Positions 8,214-16,712 of a stretch of DNA of 64,000 nt are shown piece after piece. The DNA is taken from contig JBOEGS010000001.1 in NCBI GenBank assembly GCA_050633545.1, positions 186,001 to 250,000 on the forward strand, in the 5' to 3' direction. A program made the translations under genes and the position numbers. Under the pieces are notes generated by a model, which did not search any database, was not told where the DNA came from, and saw only the letters and a list, made by a program, of their open reading frames with translations. This DNA is from Litorivita sp050633545. Lineage in GTDB: Bacteria; Pseudomonadota; Alphaproteobacteria; Rhodobacterales; Rhodobacteraceae. Position 1 is the first letter of the stretch. Every line of letters begins with the position of its first letter.

Positions 8214-8603
8214 CTATTGCGGGGCCAATTCGATTTCGAACCGCGCCAAGGGCGCCTCGCCCTCCTCCCATGCGCGGCGCAGTTCCAGCGCCAGCCGCGC
8301 GGGCGCGCCGCCCTTGACGCGAAAGCACAACACCCGCACGGATGCGGCTCCGGCTCCTGCCGCCTCGCGGCCCGTCTCTTCTCGGCCCGTCTCTTCTCGG
8401 CCCGCCTCTTCTCGGCCCGTCTCTTCTCGGCCTGCCTGCGGCTCGTAACGGTCCTCGACCATCTCGCAGCAGGTCTCGGGCGGCAGGGTCCATCGGTATC
8501 CGGTGGTGGGGTTTTCATCGAGGCGCAATTCGACCACTGCGCCCGCAGGGACGCGGACAGTTTTGCCCGCGTCCTCCATGGAAAGGCGGATATCACCGCT
8601 CAT
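8214..8603 (-). CDS. Chagasin-type (I42) cysteine peptidase inhibitor
   Basis: The 129-aa protein has the chagasin loop-2 motif NPTTGY (residues 31-36) in the usual context (VVELRLDENPTTGYRW), a glycine-containing stretch AAGAGAASVRV that aligns with loop 4, and RRAWEEG where chagasins have RPW (loop 6). The family blocks papain-like peptidases by inserting these loops into the active-site cleft. No signal peptide is evident, unlike many bacterial homologues, so it may act in the cytoplasm. It is the last gene of an operon with a papain-like peptidase and a small partner. Odd feature: residues about 58-82 are a Gly-Arg-Glu-Glu-Thr repeat inserted directly before loop 4. GGAGGG precedes the ATG. 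Confidence 0.83.
   Translation of the reverse strand: MSGDIRLSMEDAGKTVRVPAGAVVELRLDENPTTGYRWTLPPETCCEMVEDRYEPQAGREETGREEAGREETGREETGREAAGAGAASVRVLCFRVKGGAPARLALELRRAWEEGEAPLARFEIELAPQ
8368..8442. repeat. 15-bp in-frame tandem repeat inside the inhibitor gene
   Basis: The plus-strand unit cggcccgtctcttct occurs four to five times in a row with single-base differences, the last copy degenerate. It encodes GREET/GREEA repeats in the inhibitor. Near-identity of copies suggests recent slippage. Confidence 0.92.
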
Positions 8604-8628
8604 CGCCGTGCCCTCCGCGCGTTCGCAT

Positions 8629-8651
8629 GGTCACCATACATAATGGTTACC
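8629..8651. promoter_or_regulatory. Imperfect inverted repeat between partner and inhibitor genes
   Basis: GGTCACCAT (8629-8637) and ATGGTTACC (8643-8651) are inverted with one mismatch around ACATA. It covers the partner gene's stop and could be a regulatory hairpin or an operator for separate inhibitor expression. It is weakly supported. Confidence 0.35.
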
Positions 8652-9066
8652 ACACATAGATCTCTTGGATCTCGTTCGAGGAGGAGATCTTGAGATTGAC
8701 CGTTGCGTTCATTTGCTCGGCATGGGCGCCCATCATCACCATGGCCAGAAAGGCGCTGTCATTGGCATTGGACAGGCGGCGCCATCCCATGCCTTGCACC
8801 GAAACAAAGGCGTTGCGGTTCGAGCTGTTGCACCATGTGGCGGTGATCTTCTTGCCGTTGTGCCATGCGGTGACCCCGTCTGCGGCCACGGCTTCGGCGG
8901 TCTCGTCACCGGGGGGCGACATGGCGGGCACGTCGCTGGCGCTCAACTTGGCCTCCGAGAACATCGCATTGATATCAAGGCTCGGTGCGCCGCCATCAGA
9001 GGCAGCCGCCGCGCGCAGGGTTTCGGGGGTTTCAGCGGGGGATTTTTTGTCTTTTACATCAGCCAT
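8647..9066 (-). CDS. Small protein sharing the C-terminal domain of the adjacent peptidase
   Basis: The 139-aa protein has an Ala/Ser/Pro-rich, probably disordered N-terminal half and a C-terminal domain (about residues 66-139) that aligns with the last 75 residues of the neighbouring papain-like protein. Shared positions include W-N, RNA-F/Y-V, G-M/L-GW-R/K-R/K-L, TV and a final EIYV. I do not recognise the domain. AAAGGA precedes the ATG at 9066; an upstream in-frame extension lacks a ribosome site and overlaps the spacer. No signal peptide. It sits between peptidase (77-bp gap) and inhibitor (43-bp gap) genes, suggesting a substrate, adaptor or decoy role for the pair; this is inference. 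Confidence 0.8.
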   Translation of the reverse strand: MADVKDKKSPAETPETLRAAAASDGGAPSLDINAMFSEAKLSASDVPAMSPPGDETAEAVAADGVTAWHNGKKITATWCNSSNRNAFVSVQGMGWRRLSNANDSAFLAMVMMGAHAEQMNATVNLKISSSNEIQEIYVW

Positions 9067-9143
9067 TTGAATAGTCCTTTGTATATAAATAAAGAGGGTT
9101 CCGGCACGCCGCCGCGCGGCGGCGCACCATGGGGAAACGGGGC

Positions 9144-10259
9144 TTAGATCACATAGATCTCTTTGACCTTGCTGCCGTCGATCAGCGCGCGCACCGTGCG
9201 GTTGCCGCCTTTGGCGCCGATCAGATCGGCGAGCATGGCGTGTTGCTGCACCGCGCTGGTGGTGGTCAGCTTTTTCCACCCCAATCCGGTGAAATGCACA
9301 TAGGCGTTGCGGTCGCTTTCATTGGTCCACAGCCCGTTGACTTTGAGGTTGTTGTTCCATGTTTTCACCGTCACGCCATTGGAACCGTAAGGCCCGAGCC
9401 ATGTTTCGATCTGGGCCTGGCCATAGGCGATTTTGAAATAACCGCCCTCGCCCCAATTGGTGCCCCAGCTGTTTTTGCAAATCCAGCAGCCCAGCGCATC
9501 ATCATAGCCGATGATCTCGACGCAATGCCCGCCTGCGGCCTCGCCCGACACATGGCGATAGACGCCCGAGCGGTAGGAGAAGAAATCCTGATAGACGATG
9601 AAACAGCCGGTGACAGAGCCGCGCGTGGCGATCCATTCCTTGATCTTGGTGCGGCCGGTCAATTTGGTTTTGCCCAAGGATTTGGCGACATTGGCCTCCC
9701 ATCCGGTCGGCACGGCGCAGGCCTGCTGGTTGCCGGTATAGGGGTAGACGCTTTCGAGGGTGACGCCCTTGTCCTTGCATTTGTCCAAGGCCTGATCGGG
9801 GAACCAGCCATTGGCACAGGTGCGCCCCTCTTCGCCGCCGTGGCAATAAAACAGATGCGCCTCCGACAGGTCGAGGTTGTAGCTGTCCGATGCGATGGAA
9901 CGGCGGTAGGTCGTCTCCATCACCGCGACGACGCCATGGGCCACACAAGAGCCGCAGCCGCCTTGGTTTTTCGGCGGGGTGGTGTAGTTCTTGCCGCCCA
10001 CATCGCGGTGGTCGAATTTGGTCGGCAGGCCAGCGGCGGTTTCAGAGGCGATGACATCGGCGGTCACCATCGGCGCGGCTTTGTCCGCGGCGACCGCTTG
10101 CTCAAAGCTCATGGCACCGGCGGGGGGGATCACGCCGAGGCGCATGCGCCGTTCGTCCTCTGTCAACAGCGCCATTTCGGTGCTTTCGTCCATCTCCCAC
10201 GGCGCGCCGGCCGCTTTGAGATCTTTCGCAAGGGCCTTCAGGCTAAGTGATTCAGTCAT
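9144..10259 (-). CDS. Papain-like (C1) cysteine peptidase with novel C-terminal domain
   Basis: The 371-aa protein has all papain catalytic elements: oxyanion Gln99 and nucleophile Cys105 in NQGGCGSCVAHG, His245 in GGHCVEIIGYD, and Asn263 in CKNSWGTNWGEGGYFKI. Residues 1-75 form a polar segment that could act as a propeptide (it contains SLKALAKDLKAAG) but there is no signal peptide, so secretion by Sec is unlikely. Residues about 297-371 form an extra domain shared with the small protein encoded downstream. AGGAG precedes the ATG at 10259. It heads a three-gene operon ending in a chagasin-like inhibitor, an arrangement suggesting controlled proteolysis. C1 peptidases are uncommon in alphaproteobacteria. 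Substrate is unknown. Confidence 0.9.
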   Translation of the reverse strand: MTESLSLKALAKDLKAAGAPWEMDESTEMALLTEDERRMRLGVIPPAGAMSFEQAVAADKAAPMVTADVIASETAAGLPTKFDHRDVGGKNYTTPPKNQGGCGSCVAHGVVAVMETTYRRSIASDSYNLDLSEAHLFYCHGGEEGRTCANGWFPDQALDKCKDKGVTLESVYPYTGNQQACAVPTGWEANVAKSLGKTKLTGRTKIKEWIATRGSVTGCFIVYQDFFSYRSGVYRHVSGEAAGGHCVEIIGYDDALGCWICKNSWGTNWGEGGYFKIAYGQAQIETWLGPYGSNGVTVKTWNNNLKVNGLWTNESDRNAYVHFTGLGWKKLTTTSAVQQHAMLADLIGAKGGNRTVRALIDGSKVKEIYVI

Positions 10260-10894
10260 TGAAAATCTCCTGTAATCGGTTGAATTTACGTCGCATTCCC
10301 AATCCTCCCCTGCGCCGCATCGCGTCGGCATAACCGGCAAGCTGCGAGGCAAAGCTTCCCCGCCCTGCGGCGCACTCACACGCCCCGCAGGTTGGGAAAA
10401 GACATATCCCTTTCGCGCGCCGGACAGGGGGTCCGCCGATGCCGAGGGCATGTCAAAAAATCAGGTCTTGGTCGTTGGTCTTTTAAAGTGGTCTTTGATC
10501 ACGGGTCGCCCCGCGAGCGGATTGAAAATTTAGGGTCGTCAAAAATAATTGGTCTTCAAATCATCCCCTTAGAGCGGTGTGAAAGACCCTTTCCAATGGG
10601 ATGACCCAAGGTAACATAGATGCCCAATCGCGCCAACAGCAGTAATTTCCTTGCGGCTCAAGGTCTTGCCAAAAGGTTAACAAAATTGCGCGCAGAATCG
10701 CACGAATCATCAATAAAATAAGGGTATTAGCCTCATGTTTTTGCGCTCACAGGGGGCGCACAGGCGGCTCACCACCGGCTCACAGGCCGCTCACGACCCG
10801 CGCGCATCGCAAGGCGCGCGCGCGCAGGGCGGGCGCATCGGGCGATCCGCGATATGGATTTGCCGCGCGCAAGGCGGCGGGCTATGTCTGCGCT
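10260..10894. other. 635-bp divergent intergenic region, partly AT-rich
   Basis: This region separates the leftward peptidase operon from the rightward SLC13 transporter gene and must hold both promoters. Bases about 10470-10740 are clearly richer in A/T than surroundings. Short frames here lack ribosome sites and recognisable sequence. From 10745 to 10830 the sequence is GC-rich with repeated ctcaca/gcgcgc runs. No RNA gene was recognised. Confidence 0.6.
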
Positions 10895-12667
10895 ATGACA
10901 TTTGACCAGATCACGCTATTCGCGCTTTTCGCCGCCGTCTTCGCCCTGCTGCTTTGGGGGCGCTACCGCTATGACCTTGTGGCCTTCACCGCGCTCATGG
11001 TCGGGGTGGTTTTGGGCGTGGTGCCCAAGCAAGAGGCCTTTAGCGGTTTCGGCCATCCGGCGACCTTGATCGTGGCGCTGGTTTTGGTGGTTTCGGCGGG
11101 ACTGGTGCGCTCGGGCGCGGTGTTCTTGATCACCCGCACCTTGGTGGACAGCTCGCGCAGCCTTGGCGGGCATATCACCTTGATGGGCGGGATCGGCGCG
11201 GTGCTTTCGGCCTTTATGAACAATGTGGCGGCGCTTGCGCTGCTTATGCCTGTGGACATCCAGACCGCGCGCAAGGCGGGGCGCGCGCCGGCGCTGTCGC
11301 TGATGCCGCTGAGCTTTGCGACGATCCTTGGCGGCATGGCGACCTTGATCGGCACGCCGCCCAATATCATCATCGCCGCCTTTCGCGAAGAGGCCGTCGG
11401 CACCCCCTATAATATGTTCGATTTCGCCCCCGTGGGCGGGATCACCGCGATTGCGGGGCTGGTGTTTGTGGCGCTGATCGGCTGGCGGCTGATCCCGCAG
11501 CGCGGCGAGGCCGGATTTGCGGCCAAGGATTTCTCGCCCTATGTGGCCGAATTGACCGTGCCCGAAGACAGCAAGCTGATCGGCAAACGCCTGTCCGAAC
11601 TCGACCCCGACGCCGAAAAGGCCGATGTCGCGATGATCGGGGTGATCCGCGATGGCAAGCGCCGCTATGGCTCCGCGCGCAATACGGTTTTGCGCGCCGG
11701 TGATGCATTGGTCATCGAGGCCAGCCCCAATGCTTTGGACGAATTTCGCACCGCTTTGGGATTGGCCTTTTCGGACCAGACCCGCGAGGACCTTCTGCGC
11801 GCCGAGGGCGAGGGGCTGGACCTGATCGAGGTGGTGGTGCAATCGGATGCGCGCATCGAAGGGCGCACGGCGCAGGGCATCGGCCTTGCATGGCGCCGCC
11901 GCGCGGTGCTTTTGGGCATTGCCCGCCAAGGCAAGCGCATCTCCAGCCAAGTGCGCAAAACCGAAGTGCGCGCCGGTGACATCTTGCTCATCCTCGTGCC
12001 CAAGGACCAAGGGCCCGAGATCACCGACTGGCTCGGTTGTCTGGCCTTGGCCGAACGCGGATTGGCGGTCACCGAAGACAGCAAGACATGGCTCGCCATC
12101 GGGCTGTTTGCGGGGGCCGTGGCGGCGGCCAGTTTCGGCTTGGTCTATTTGCCCGTGGCTTTGGGATTGGTGGTCGTGGCCTATGTTTTGGCGAAAATCG
12201 TGCCGATCAAGGAGCTTTACACCCATATCGAATGGCCGGTGGTGGTCTTGCTCGGCTCGATGATCCCGCTGGGCGCGGCGCTGGAGACCTCGGGCGGGAC
12301 CGAGCTTTTGGCAGGCTCCTTGGTGGGGGTGACGGCGGGATTGCCCGCTTGGGCGATTTTGACGGTGCTGATGGTGGTGACCATGACCCTGTCGGATGTG
12401 CTCAACAACACGGCGACGACCATCGTCGCCGCCCCCGTGGCGATCCAGATGGCCAGCGCCTTGGGCGTCTCGCCCGATCCGTTTTTGATGGCGGTGGCGG
12501 TGGCGGCGTCTTCGGCCTATCTGACGCCGATCGGGCATAAGAACAACACGCTGATCCTCGGTCCAGGTGGCTACCAGTTTGGCGATTACTGGCGCATGGG
12601 GCTGCCGCTTGAGGTGTTGGTCGTCTGTGTCTCGATCCCGACGATCCTTGTGTTCTGGCCGATGTAG
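10895..12667 (+). CDS. SLC13-type transporter with two TrkA-C domains
   Basis: The 590-aa membrane protein has an N-terminal transporter half with the signature region LIGTPPNIIIAAF, two cytoplasmic RCK/TrkA-C domains (about residues 205-285 and 300-375, each ending in a GD-LV/LL-I/L-P-like strand), and a C-terminal half with SDVLNNTATTIVAAP and GHKNNTLILGPGGY. This architecture is typical of bacterial SLC13/divalent anion:Na+ symporter proteins of the SLC13/ArsB superfamily, whose substrates include sulfate and organic anions; the ligand here is unknown. A second, similar gene lies at 14052-15830 in the opposite direction. Confidence 0.88.
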   Translation: MTFDQITLFALFAAVFALLLWGRYRYDLVAFTALMVGVVLGVVPKQEAFSGFGHPATLIVALVLVVSAGLVRSGAVFLITRTLVDSSRSLGGHITLMGGIGAVLSAFMNNVAALALLMPVDIQTARKAGRAPALSLMPLSFATILGGMATLIGTPPNIIIAAFREEAVGTPYNMFDFAPVGGITAIAGLVFVALIGWRLIPQRGEAGFAAKDFSPYVAELTVPEDSKLIGKRLSELDPDAEKADVAMIGVIRDGKRRYGSARNTVLRAGDALVIEASPNALDEFRTALGLAFSDQTREDLLRAEGEGLDLIEVVVQSDARIEGRTAQGIGLAWRRRAVLLGIARQGKRISSQVRKTEVRAGDILLILVPKDQGPEITDWLGCLALAERGLAVTEDSKTWLAIGLFAGAVAAASFGLVYLPVALGLVVVAYVLAKIVPIKELYTHIEWPVVVLLGSMIPLGAALETSGGTELLAGSLVGVTAGLPAWAILTVLMVVTMTLSDVLNNTATTIVAAPVAIQMASALGVSPDPFLMAVAVAASSAYLTPIGHKNNTLILGPGGYQFGDYWRMGLPLEVLVVCVSIPTILVFWPM

Positions 12668-12743
12668 CGCCACTGTGCCCCAAACTGCGGGGTATGCCCG
12701 CAGGCGGGACGCGCGCCAAGGCGGCGCATGAGGGGACACAGCA

Positions 12744-13985
12744 ATGAGCGAGCCGGACAAGGCCATTGCCAAGGCCGACGCCACCATCGCACGGATCGCC
12801 AAACGCGGGTCCTTGCGCCTGTCGGAGGCCGAAATCGCCGCCCTGCGCGCCGCGCCGCCGACCCATGAGTTGGCGCAAAAGATGCTCGGCGCACATGCGT
12901 TCAACGCGGGCGATTATGCGGGCGCCTTGCACCATTGCCAAAACGCCTATCACGTGAGCCGGTCGCCCGAGAACGAGGCCAATCTGTTGTCGGCCCTGCA
13001 ACGGCGCGGCAAGCTGCGCGAGGCGATGGCGCTGATCGCGGCCTCGCCCCATCTGGAGGCGCAGACCCGCGAGGGGCGGCTGGCCGAATTGCATCTGCGC
13101 GCCGGTGATCCGCAGGCTGCGCGCGCCCATGGCAGCCGCGCCTTGGCGCTCAAGGATGCGGGCGCGCCGCCCTGCCCCGATCCGCGCCCCGCTCCGGTGC
13201 TGCGCGCCTTTGATCCGCAAGCGCGCGGGCGCAATATCATCGCCTATTCGCTGTTTAGTCATAACGCGCGCTATCATCAGGGGGCGCTGCGCAATGCGAT
13301 GGTGGTCAAATACCTCTATCCCTCATGGACGCCGCGATTTTACATCGACGCCTCCGTGCCCAAAAGCACCCGCGCCGGATTGGCCGCACAGGGCGCGCAA
13401 TTGCGCGAGGTGCCCAAACTGGACGCGGGGCGCTACGGGCTGTTCTGGCGGTTCTTGGTCGAGGATGACGAAAGCGTGGATTTCTATCTGGTGCGCGATG
13501 CCGATGCGGTGCCCAATGCCAAAGAGGCCGCCGCCGTGGCCGCATGGCTGGGCGCGGGCGTGCCCTTTCATCTGATGCGCGATTTTCCCTCGCATGCGGA
13601 GTTGATCCTTGCGGGAATGTGGGGGGCGCAGCGCGGCAACCTGTCCGGTATGGGCCGCGCCATCATGGCCCATGTCAAAGCCCGCGCCAGCACGCTCAAT
13701 GCGCGCGCCGATGACCAGATGTTCTTGCGCGACTGGGTCTGGCCGCAGATGCGCGGGCGGGTCTTGCAACACGACAGCCAGTTTGATTTTGCGGGCGCCA
13801 GCCCCTTTCCGGCGGGGTTTGATTTGCCCGACGGTATGCATATCGGCCAAGACGACAGCGCCGCGCCCGCCCGCACCATGGCGGGGGCGGGCGCGGGCAA
13901 GCGCGCGGATAAAGACAGCGGAAAAGGCGCAGGCAAAGACGGGGGCAAAGACGGAGGCAAAAACACGGGCAAGGATCAGGGATAG
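12744..13985 (+). CDS. TPR-containing protein with glycosyltransferase-like domain
   Basis: The 413-aa protein has a helical N-terminal part resembling tetratricopeptide repeats (about residues 45-140, e.g. AHAFNAGDYAGALHHCQNAY) and a C-terminal domain starting at NIIAYSLFSHNARYHQGALR. That domain contains LVRDADAVPNAKE, a DxD-like motif, and DDQMFLRDWVWP, as seen in proteins annotated as glycosyltransferases or tetratricopeptide/GT fusions. The last 35 residues are a Lys/Gly/Asp repeat. GAGGGGA precedes the ATG. No signal peptide. Catalytic function is inferred from motif resemblance only. Confidence 0.65.
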   Translation: MSEPDKAIAKADATIARIAKRGSLRLSEAEIAALRAAPPTHELAQKMLGAHAFNAGDYAGALHHCQNAYHVSRSPENEANLLSALQRRGKLREAMALIAASPHLEAQTREGRLAELHLRAGDPQAARAHGSRALALKDAGAPPCPDPRPAPVLRAFDPQARGRNIIAYSLFSHNARYHQGALRNAMVVKYLYPSWTPRFYIDASVPKSTRAGLAAQGAQLREVPKLDAGRYGLFWRFLVEDDESVDFYLVRDADAVPNAKEAAAVAAWLGAGVPFHLMRDFPSHAELILAGMWGAQRGNLSGMGRAIMAHVKARASTLNARADDQMFLRDWVWPQMRGRVLQHDSQFDFAGASPFPAGFDLPDGMHIGQDDSAAPARTMAGAGAGKRADKDSGKGAGKDGGKDGGKNTGKDQG

Positions 13986-14051
13986 GCCTGACCCCCGCCG
14001 CGTTCATCAGCCCCGCGCGCCCCTGCCCCGCTCGCAGCCGCCCAGCGCGCG

Positions 14052-15830
14052 CTAGAGCGGCCAGATCATCGGAATAACCGCCGAGGCCAATATCCCGATG
14101 CTCAGGTTCAGCGGAATACCGACCCGCATGAAATCGGTGAATTTATATCCGCCGGGGCCATAGACCAGCATGTTGGTCTGATAGCCGATGGGGGTGGCGA
14201 AGCTGGCCGAGGCGGCGACCATGACGGCGACAACCAATGGGCGCGCGTCGATGCCAAGAGCATCCGCCAACCCGATGGCAATCGGCGTGACCACCACGGC
14301 GACGGCATTGTTGGACACCAATTCGGTCAGGATCGAGGTCAGCAAATAGATCGCCCAGATGATCATCGGACCGGGCAAATTGCCCATCAGCGGGGCCACC
14401 GCTTCGACGATCAAACGCACCGCGCCGGTGTGTTCAAGCGCCGCGCCAACGGCGAGCATCGAGAAAATCAACGCCAAAAGACGCCCGTCAATGAAGGAAA
14501 ACGCCTCTTCGGCATCGATGCATCGGGTCAGAAACACCGCCGCCACGGCCATGATCGTCAGCAAGAAGATCGGCGCAAGCCCCATCCCCGCCGCCGCAAC
14601 AAGCGCCACCAGTGACAGGATCGCAATCGGCGCATGGCCGCGCCGGAAGGCCCGCGCCGTGGGGGTGGTCACATCGACCATATCCATTTCCGAGGCCAGC
14701 CGTTTGATGTCTTCGGGCGCGCCCTCAAGCAAGAGCGTATCGCCAACGCGCACCACCAGATCTTCGAGTTGGCGGCCGATGTTCTGGTTGCGGCGGTGCA
14801 CCGCCAATGGATAGACCCCGAAACGGCGGCGCAGACGCATAGAGCCAAGCGAGCGCCCGACCATCTTGCATCCCGGGGTGATCAAAACCTCGACCGTATG
14901 GGTTTCGACCGCCGAAACCTGATCGACACGCTTGAGGCTCTTGTTGCGCTGCAGGCTCAAAAGCTCGGTCATCTGGGTGCGCAGAACCACGCGGTCGCCG
15001 GTTTGCAATGTCACGTCCTTGAGGTTGTGGCGCAAAGAGGTATCGCCGCGCACCACGTCGATCAATCGCACGCCCTCGCGTTTGAACAATTGCACGCCGC
15101 TGACCTCGCGCCCGATCAGGTTGCTGTCCGGCGGGATCACCGCTTCGGTGAAAAACTTCATCCGGCTGCGGTCCGAAAGCATATCGGCCATGCTGTCGCG
15201 TTCGGGCAAAAGCCGCGGGCCGATGAAGCGCAAATAGATCATGCCCCATGCCACCAGAATGATACCCAAGGGCGTGACCTCGAAAATGGTAAAAGCCTCC
15301 ATCCCGCGGGCGCGGGCCACACCGTCAACCAGCAGGTTGGTCGAGGTGCCGATCAAGGTCAGCGTGCCGCCAAGGATCGCCGCATAGCTCAGCGGGATCA
15401 AGAACTTGCTCGCCGAGGATCCAAGCGTGCGCGCCAGTTGCACGAAAACGGGGATCATCACGACGACAACCGGCGTGTTCGACACGAAGGCCGAAGCCAC
15501 GACGACAAACCCGAGCAGCATGGCGATGGCGAGTTTGGGGTTCACCCGCGCCTGTTTGTCTGCAAGGGTGGTAAAGGCGTCCAATGCGCCGGTGCGCACC
15601 AAAGCCCCCATGACGATGAACATCGCCGCAATGGTCCATGGCGCGGGGTTGGAGAGCACCTCCAAAGCCGCATCATAGGGCAACAACCCCAGCGCCAGCA
15701 TCAACGCCGCGCCGGTGATCGCCACGACCTCGGTCGGATAGTATTCCTTTACGAAAAGAATGAACATGATCACCACAACGAGCAGCGTCATAACCGCCTG
15801 TCCCGTTTGGGAAAATTCCAAGAATTGCAT
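14052..15830 (-). CDS. SLC13-type transporter with two TrkA-C domains (second copy of the type)
   Basis: The 592-aa protein has the same plan as the gene at 10895: an N-terminal half with LIGTSTNLLVDG, two TrkA-C/RCK domains (about residues 210-290 and 305-385), and a C-terminal half with ELVSNNAVAVVVTPIAIGL and GYQTNMLVYGPGGYKFTDF. It fits the SLC13/ArsB superfamily of sodium-coupled anion transporters. Sequence identity with its neighbour looks modest, so it is probably an old paralogue rather than a recent duplication. Substrate unknown. It ends convergently with the TPR gene. Confidence 0.88.
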   Translation of the reverse strand: MQFLEFSQTGQAVMTLLVVVIMFILFVKEYYPTEVVAITGAALMLALGLLPYDAALEVLSNPAPWTIAAMFIVMGALVRTGALDAFTTLADKQARVNPKLAIAMLLGFVVVASAFVSNTPVVVVMIPVFVQLARTLGSSASKFLIPLSYAAILGGTLTLIGTSTNLLVDGVARARGMEAFTIFEVTPLGIILVAWGMIYLRFIGPRLLPERDSMADMLSDRSRMKFFTEAVIPPDSNLIGREVSGVQLFKREGVRLIDVVRGDTSLRHNLKDVTLQTGDRVVLRTQMTELLSLQRNKSLKRVDQVSAVETHTVEVLITPGCKMVGRSLGSMRLRRRFGVYPLAVHRRNQNIGRQLEDLVVRVGDTLLLEGAPEDIKRLASEMDMVDVTTPTARAFRRGHAPIAILSLVALVAAAGMGLAPIFLLTIMAVAAVFLTRCIDAEEAFSFIDGRLLALIFSMLAVGAALEHTGAVRLIVEAVAPLMGNLPGPMIIWAIYLLTSILTELVSNNAVAVVVTPIAIGLADALGIDARPLVVAVMVAASASFATPIGYQTNMLVYGPGGYKFTDFMRVGIPLNLSIGILASAVIPMIWPL

Positions 15831-15993
15831 GGATGCAAATGCCCCTGTTATCGCTTGCGCACTACTGTGCCATTATCGGATAGGCAGGAGCAAGAGAATG
15901 TCGCGCAGACCCGCCGCATCGGCGCAAATTCCGTGCGAGCGGACCGCCGCAGCCTCGGCGCAAGGCCGATGGCGGGGTTGCGGGACGGAGCCG

Positions 15994-16479
15994 TCATTTG
16001 GTTTGCAGCTGATATTTGAGAAAGGTTGATCCATCATACTCAACCTCGTCCACAAATTTCGCTCCAAGTCTTTTAAGTGCACCCAGATTTTTACGCGACG
16101 GAGGTAGCAAAAAAGTAACAAAGGGAATTCGTTTATCGGCAACAGCAAACTCGATTGCTTTTCTGGAGATGCGTGTACCTAATCCAAAAGAGTTCGGCTT
16201 GAGAACTAAACCGTAGTCCCACTCGTCTCCCTCCTTTTGAAAACCGCCCCACCCGACATATTTATCGTTTAACAATATAGCCCAATGGCCAAGTCCATCG
16301 CGGCTCCAGCGTGCCTCTTTGGTGGCAATAAATTTGGCCACGGCGGCATCATCCCAATCGAAAGTCAGAAGTGGCATATGCTCTGCAACACGAGGATCAG
16401 ACATGTGCGCAATGATTTCGGTTGGATCAATCTTGGGCAATCGGGTGAATGTAATCTCGTGTTTCAACTCTGTCGCCAC
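15994..16479 (-). CDS. GNAT-family N-acetyltransferase
   Basis: The 161-aa protein resembles RimJ/RimL-type acetyltransferases: early ELKHEITFTRLPKID, central GHWAILLNDKYVGWGGF, the acetyl-CoA region LGLTRIS-like sequence FGLGTRISRKAIEF, and LPPSRKNLGALKRLGAKFV near the end. The start is probably the GTG at 16479. Base composition is visibly lower in G+C than all neighbours, with many A/T-ending codons, which suggests acquisition from another organism. The acceptor substrate is unknown. Confidence 0.75.
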   Translation of the reverse strand: MATELKHEITFTRLPKIDPTEIIAHMSDPRVAEHMPLLTFDWDDAAVAKFIATKEARWSRDGLGHWAILLNDKYVGWGGFQKEGDEWDYGLVLKPNSFGLGTRISRKAIEFAVADKRIPFVTFLLPPSRKNLGALKRLGAKFVDEVEYDGSTFLKYQLQTK

Positions 16480-16712
16480 CTTTACTAATTTGACTGTTCA
16501 CATAGGTGAACGCCTGTTTGCAGACAACAGAAACCGGCCATTCGTGCCAGATGCAGCATCCGTCACTTTGGGCTCACCGCCGACCTTCACCGTCCCGCGG
16601 CGCCTTTGCACACAGGCAATTGCGTAACGGTGATCTTTCGCATCTGGCCCCTCGGGCAGGGCACGCGTCTCGCGGGGCAGAGGGGGCTGGGGGCTGGGGA
16701 TTTATGCCCGCC

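Noticed and set aside
10392..10604. A 70-codon frame in the spacer upstream of the peptidase operon
   Set aside because: It has no ribosome site or recognisable sequence, and AT-rich DNA makes chance frames likely.
10916..12904. A 662-codon open frame antisense to the SLC13 gene
   Set aside because: It is His/Gln/Arg-rich low-complexity translation typical of antisense to a GC-rich membrane-protein gene.
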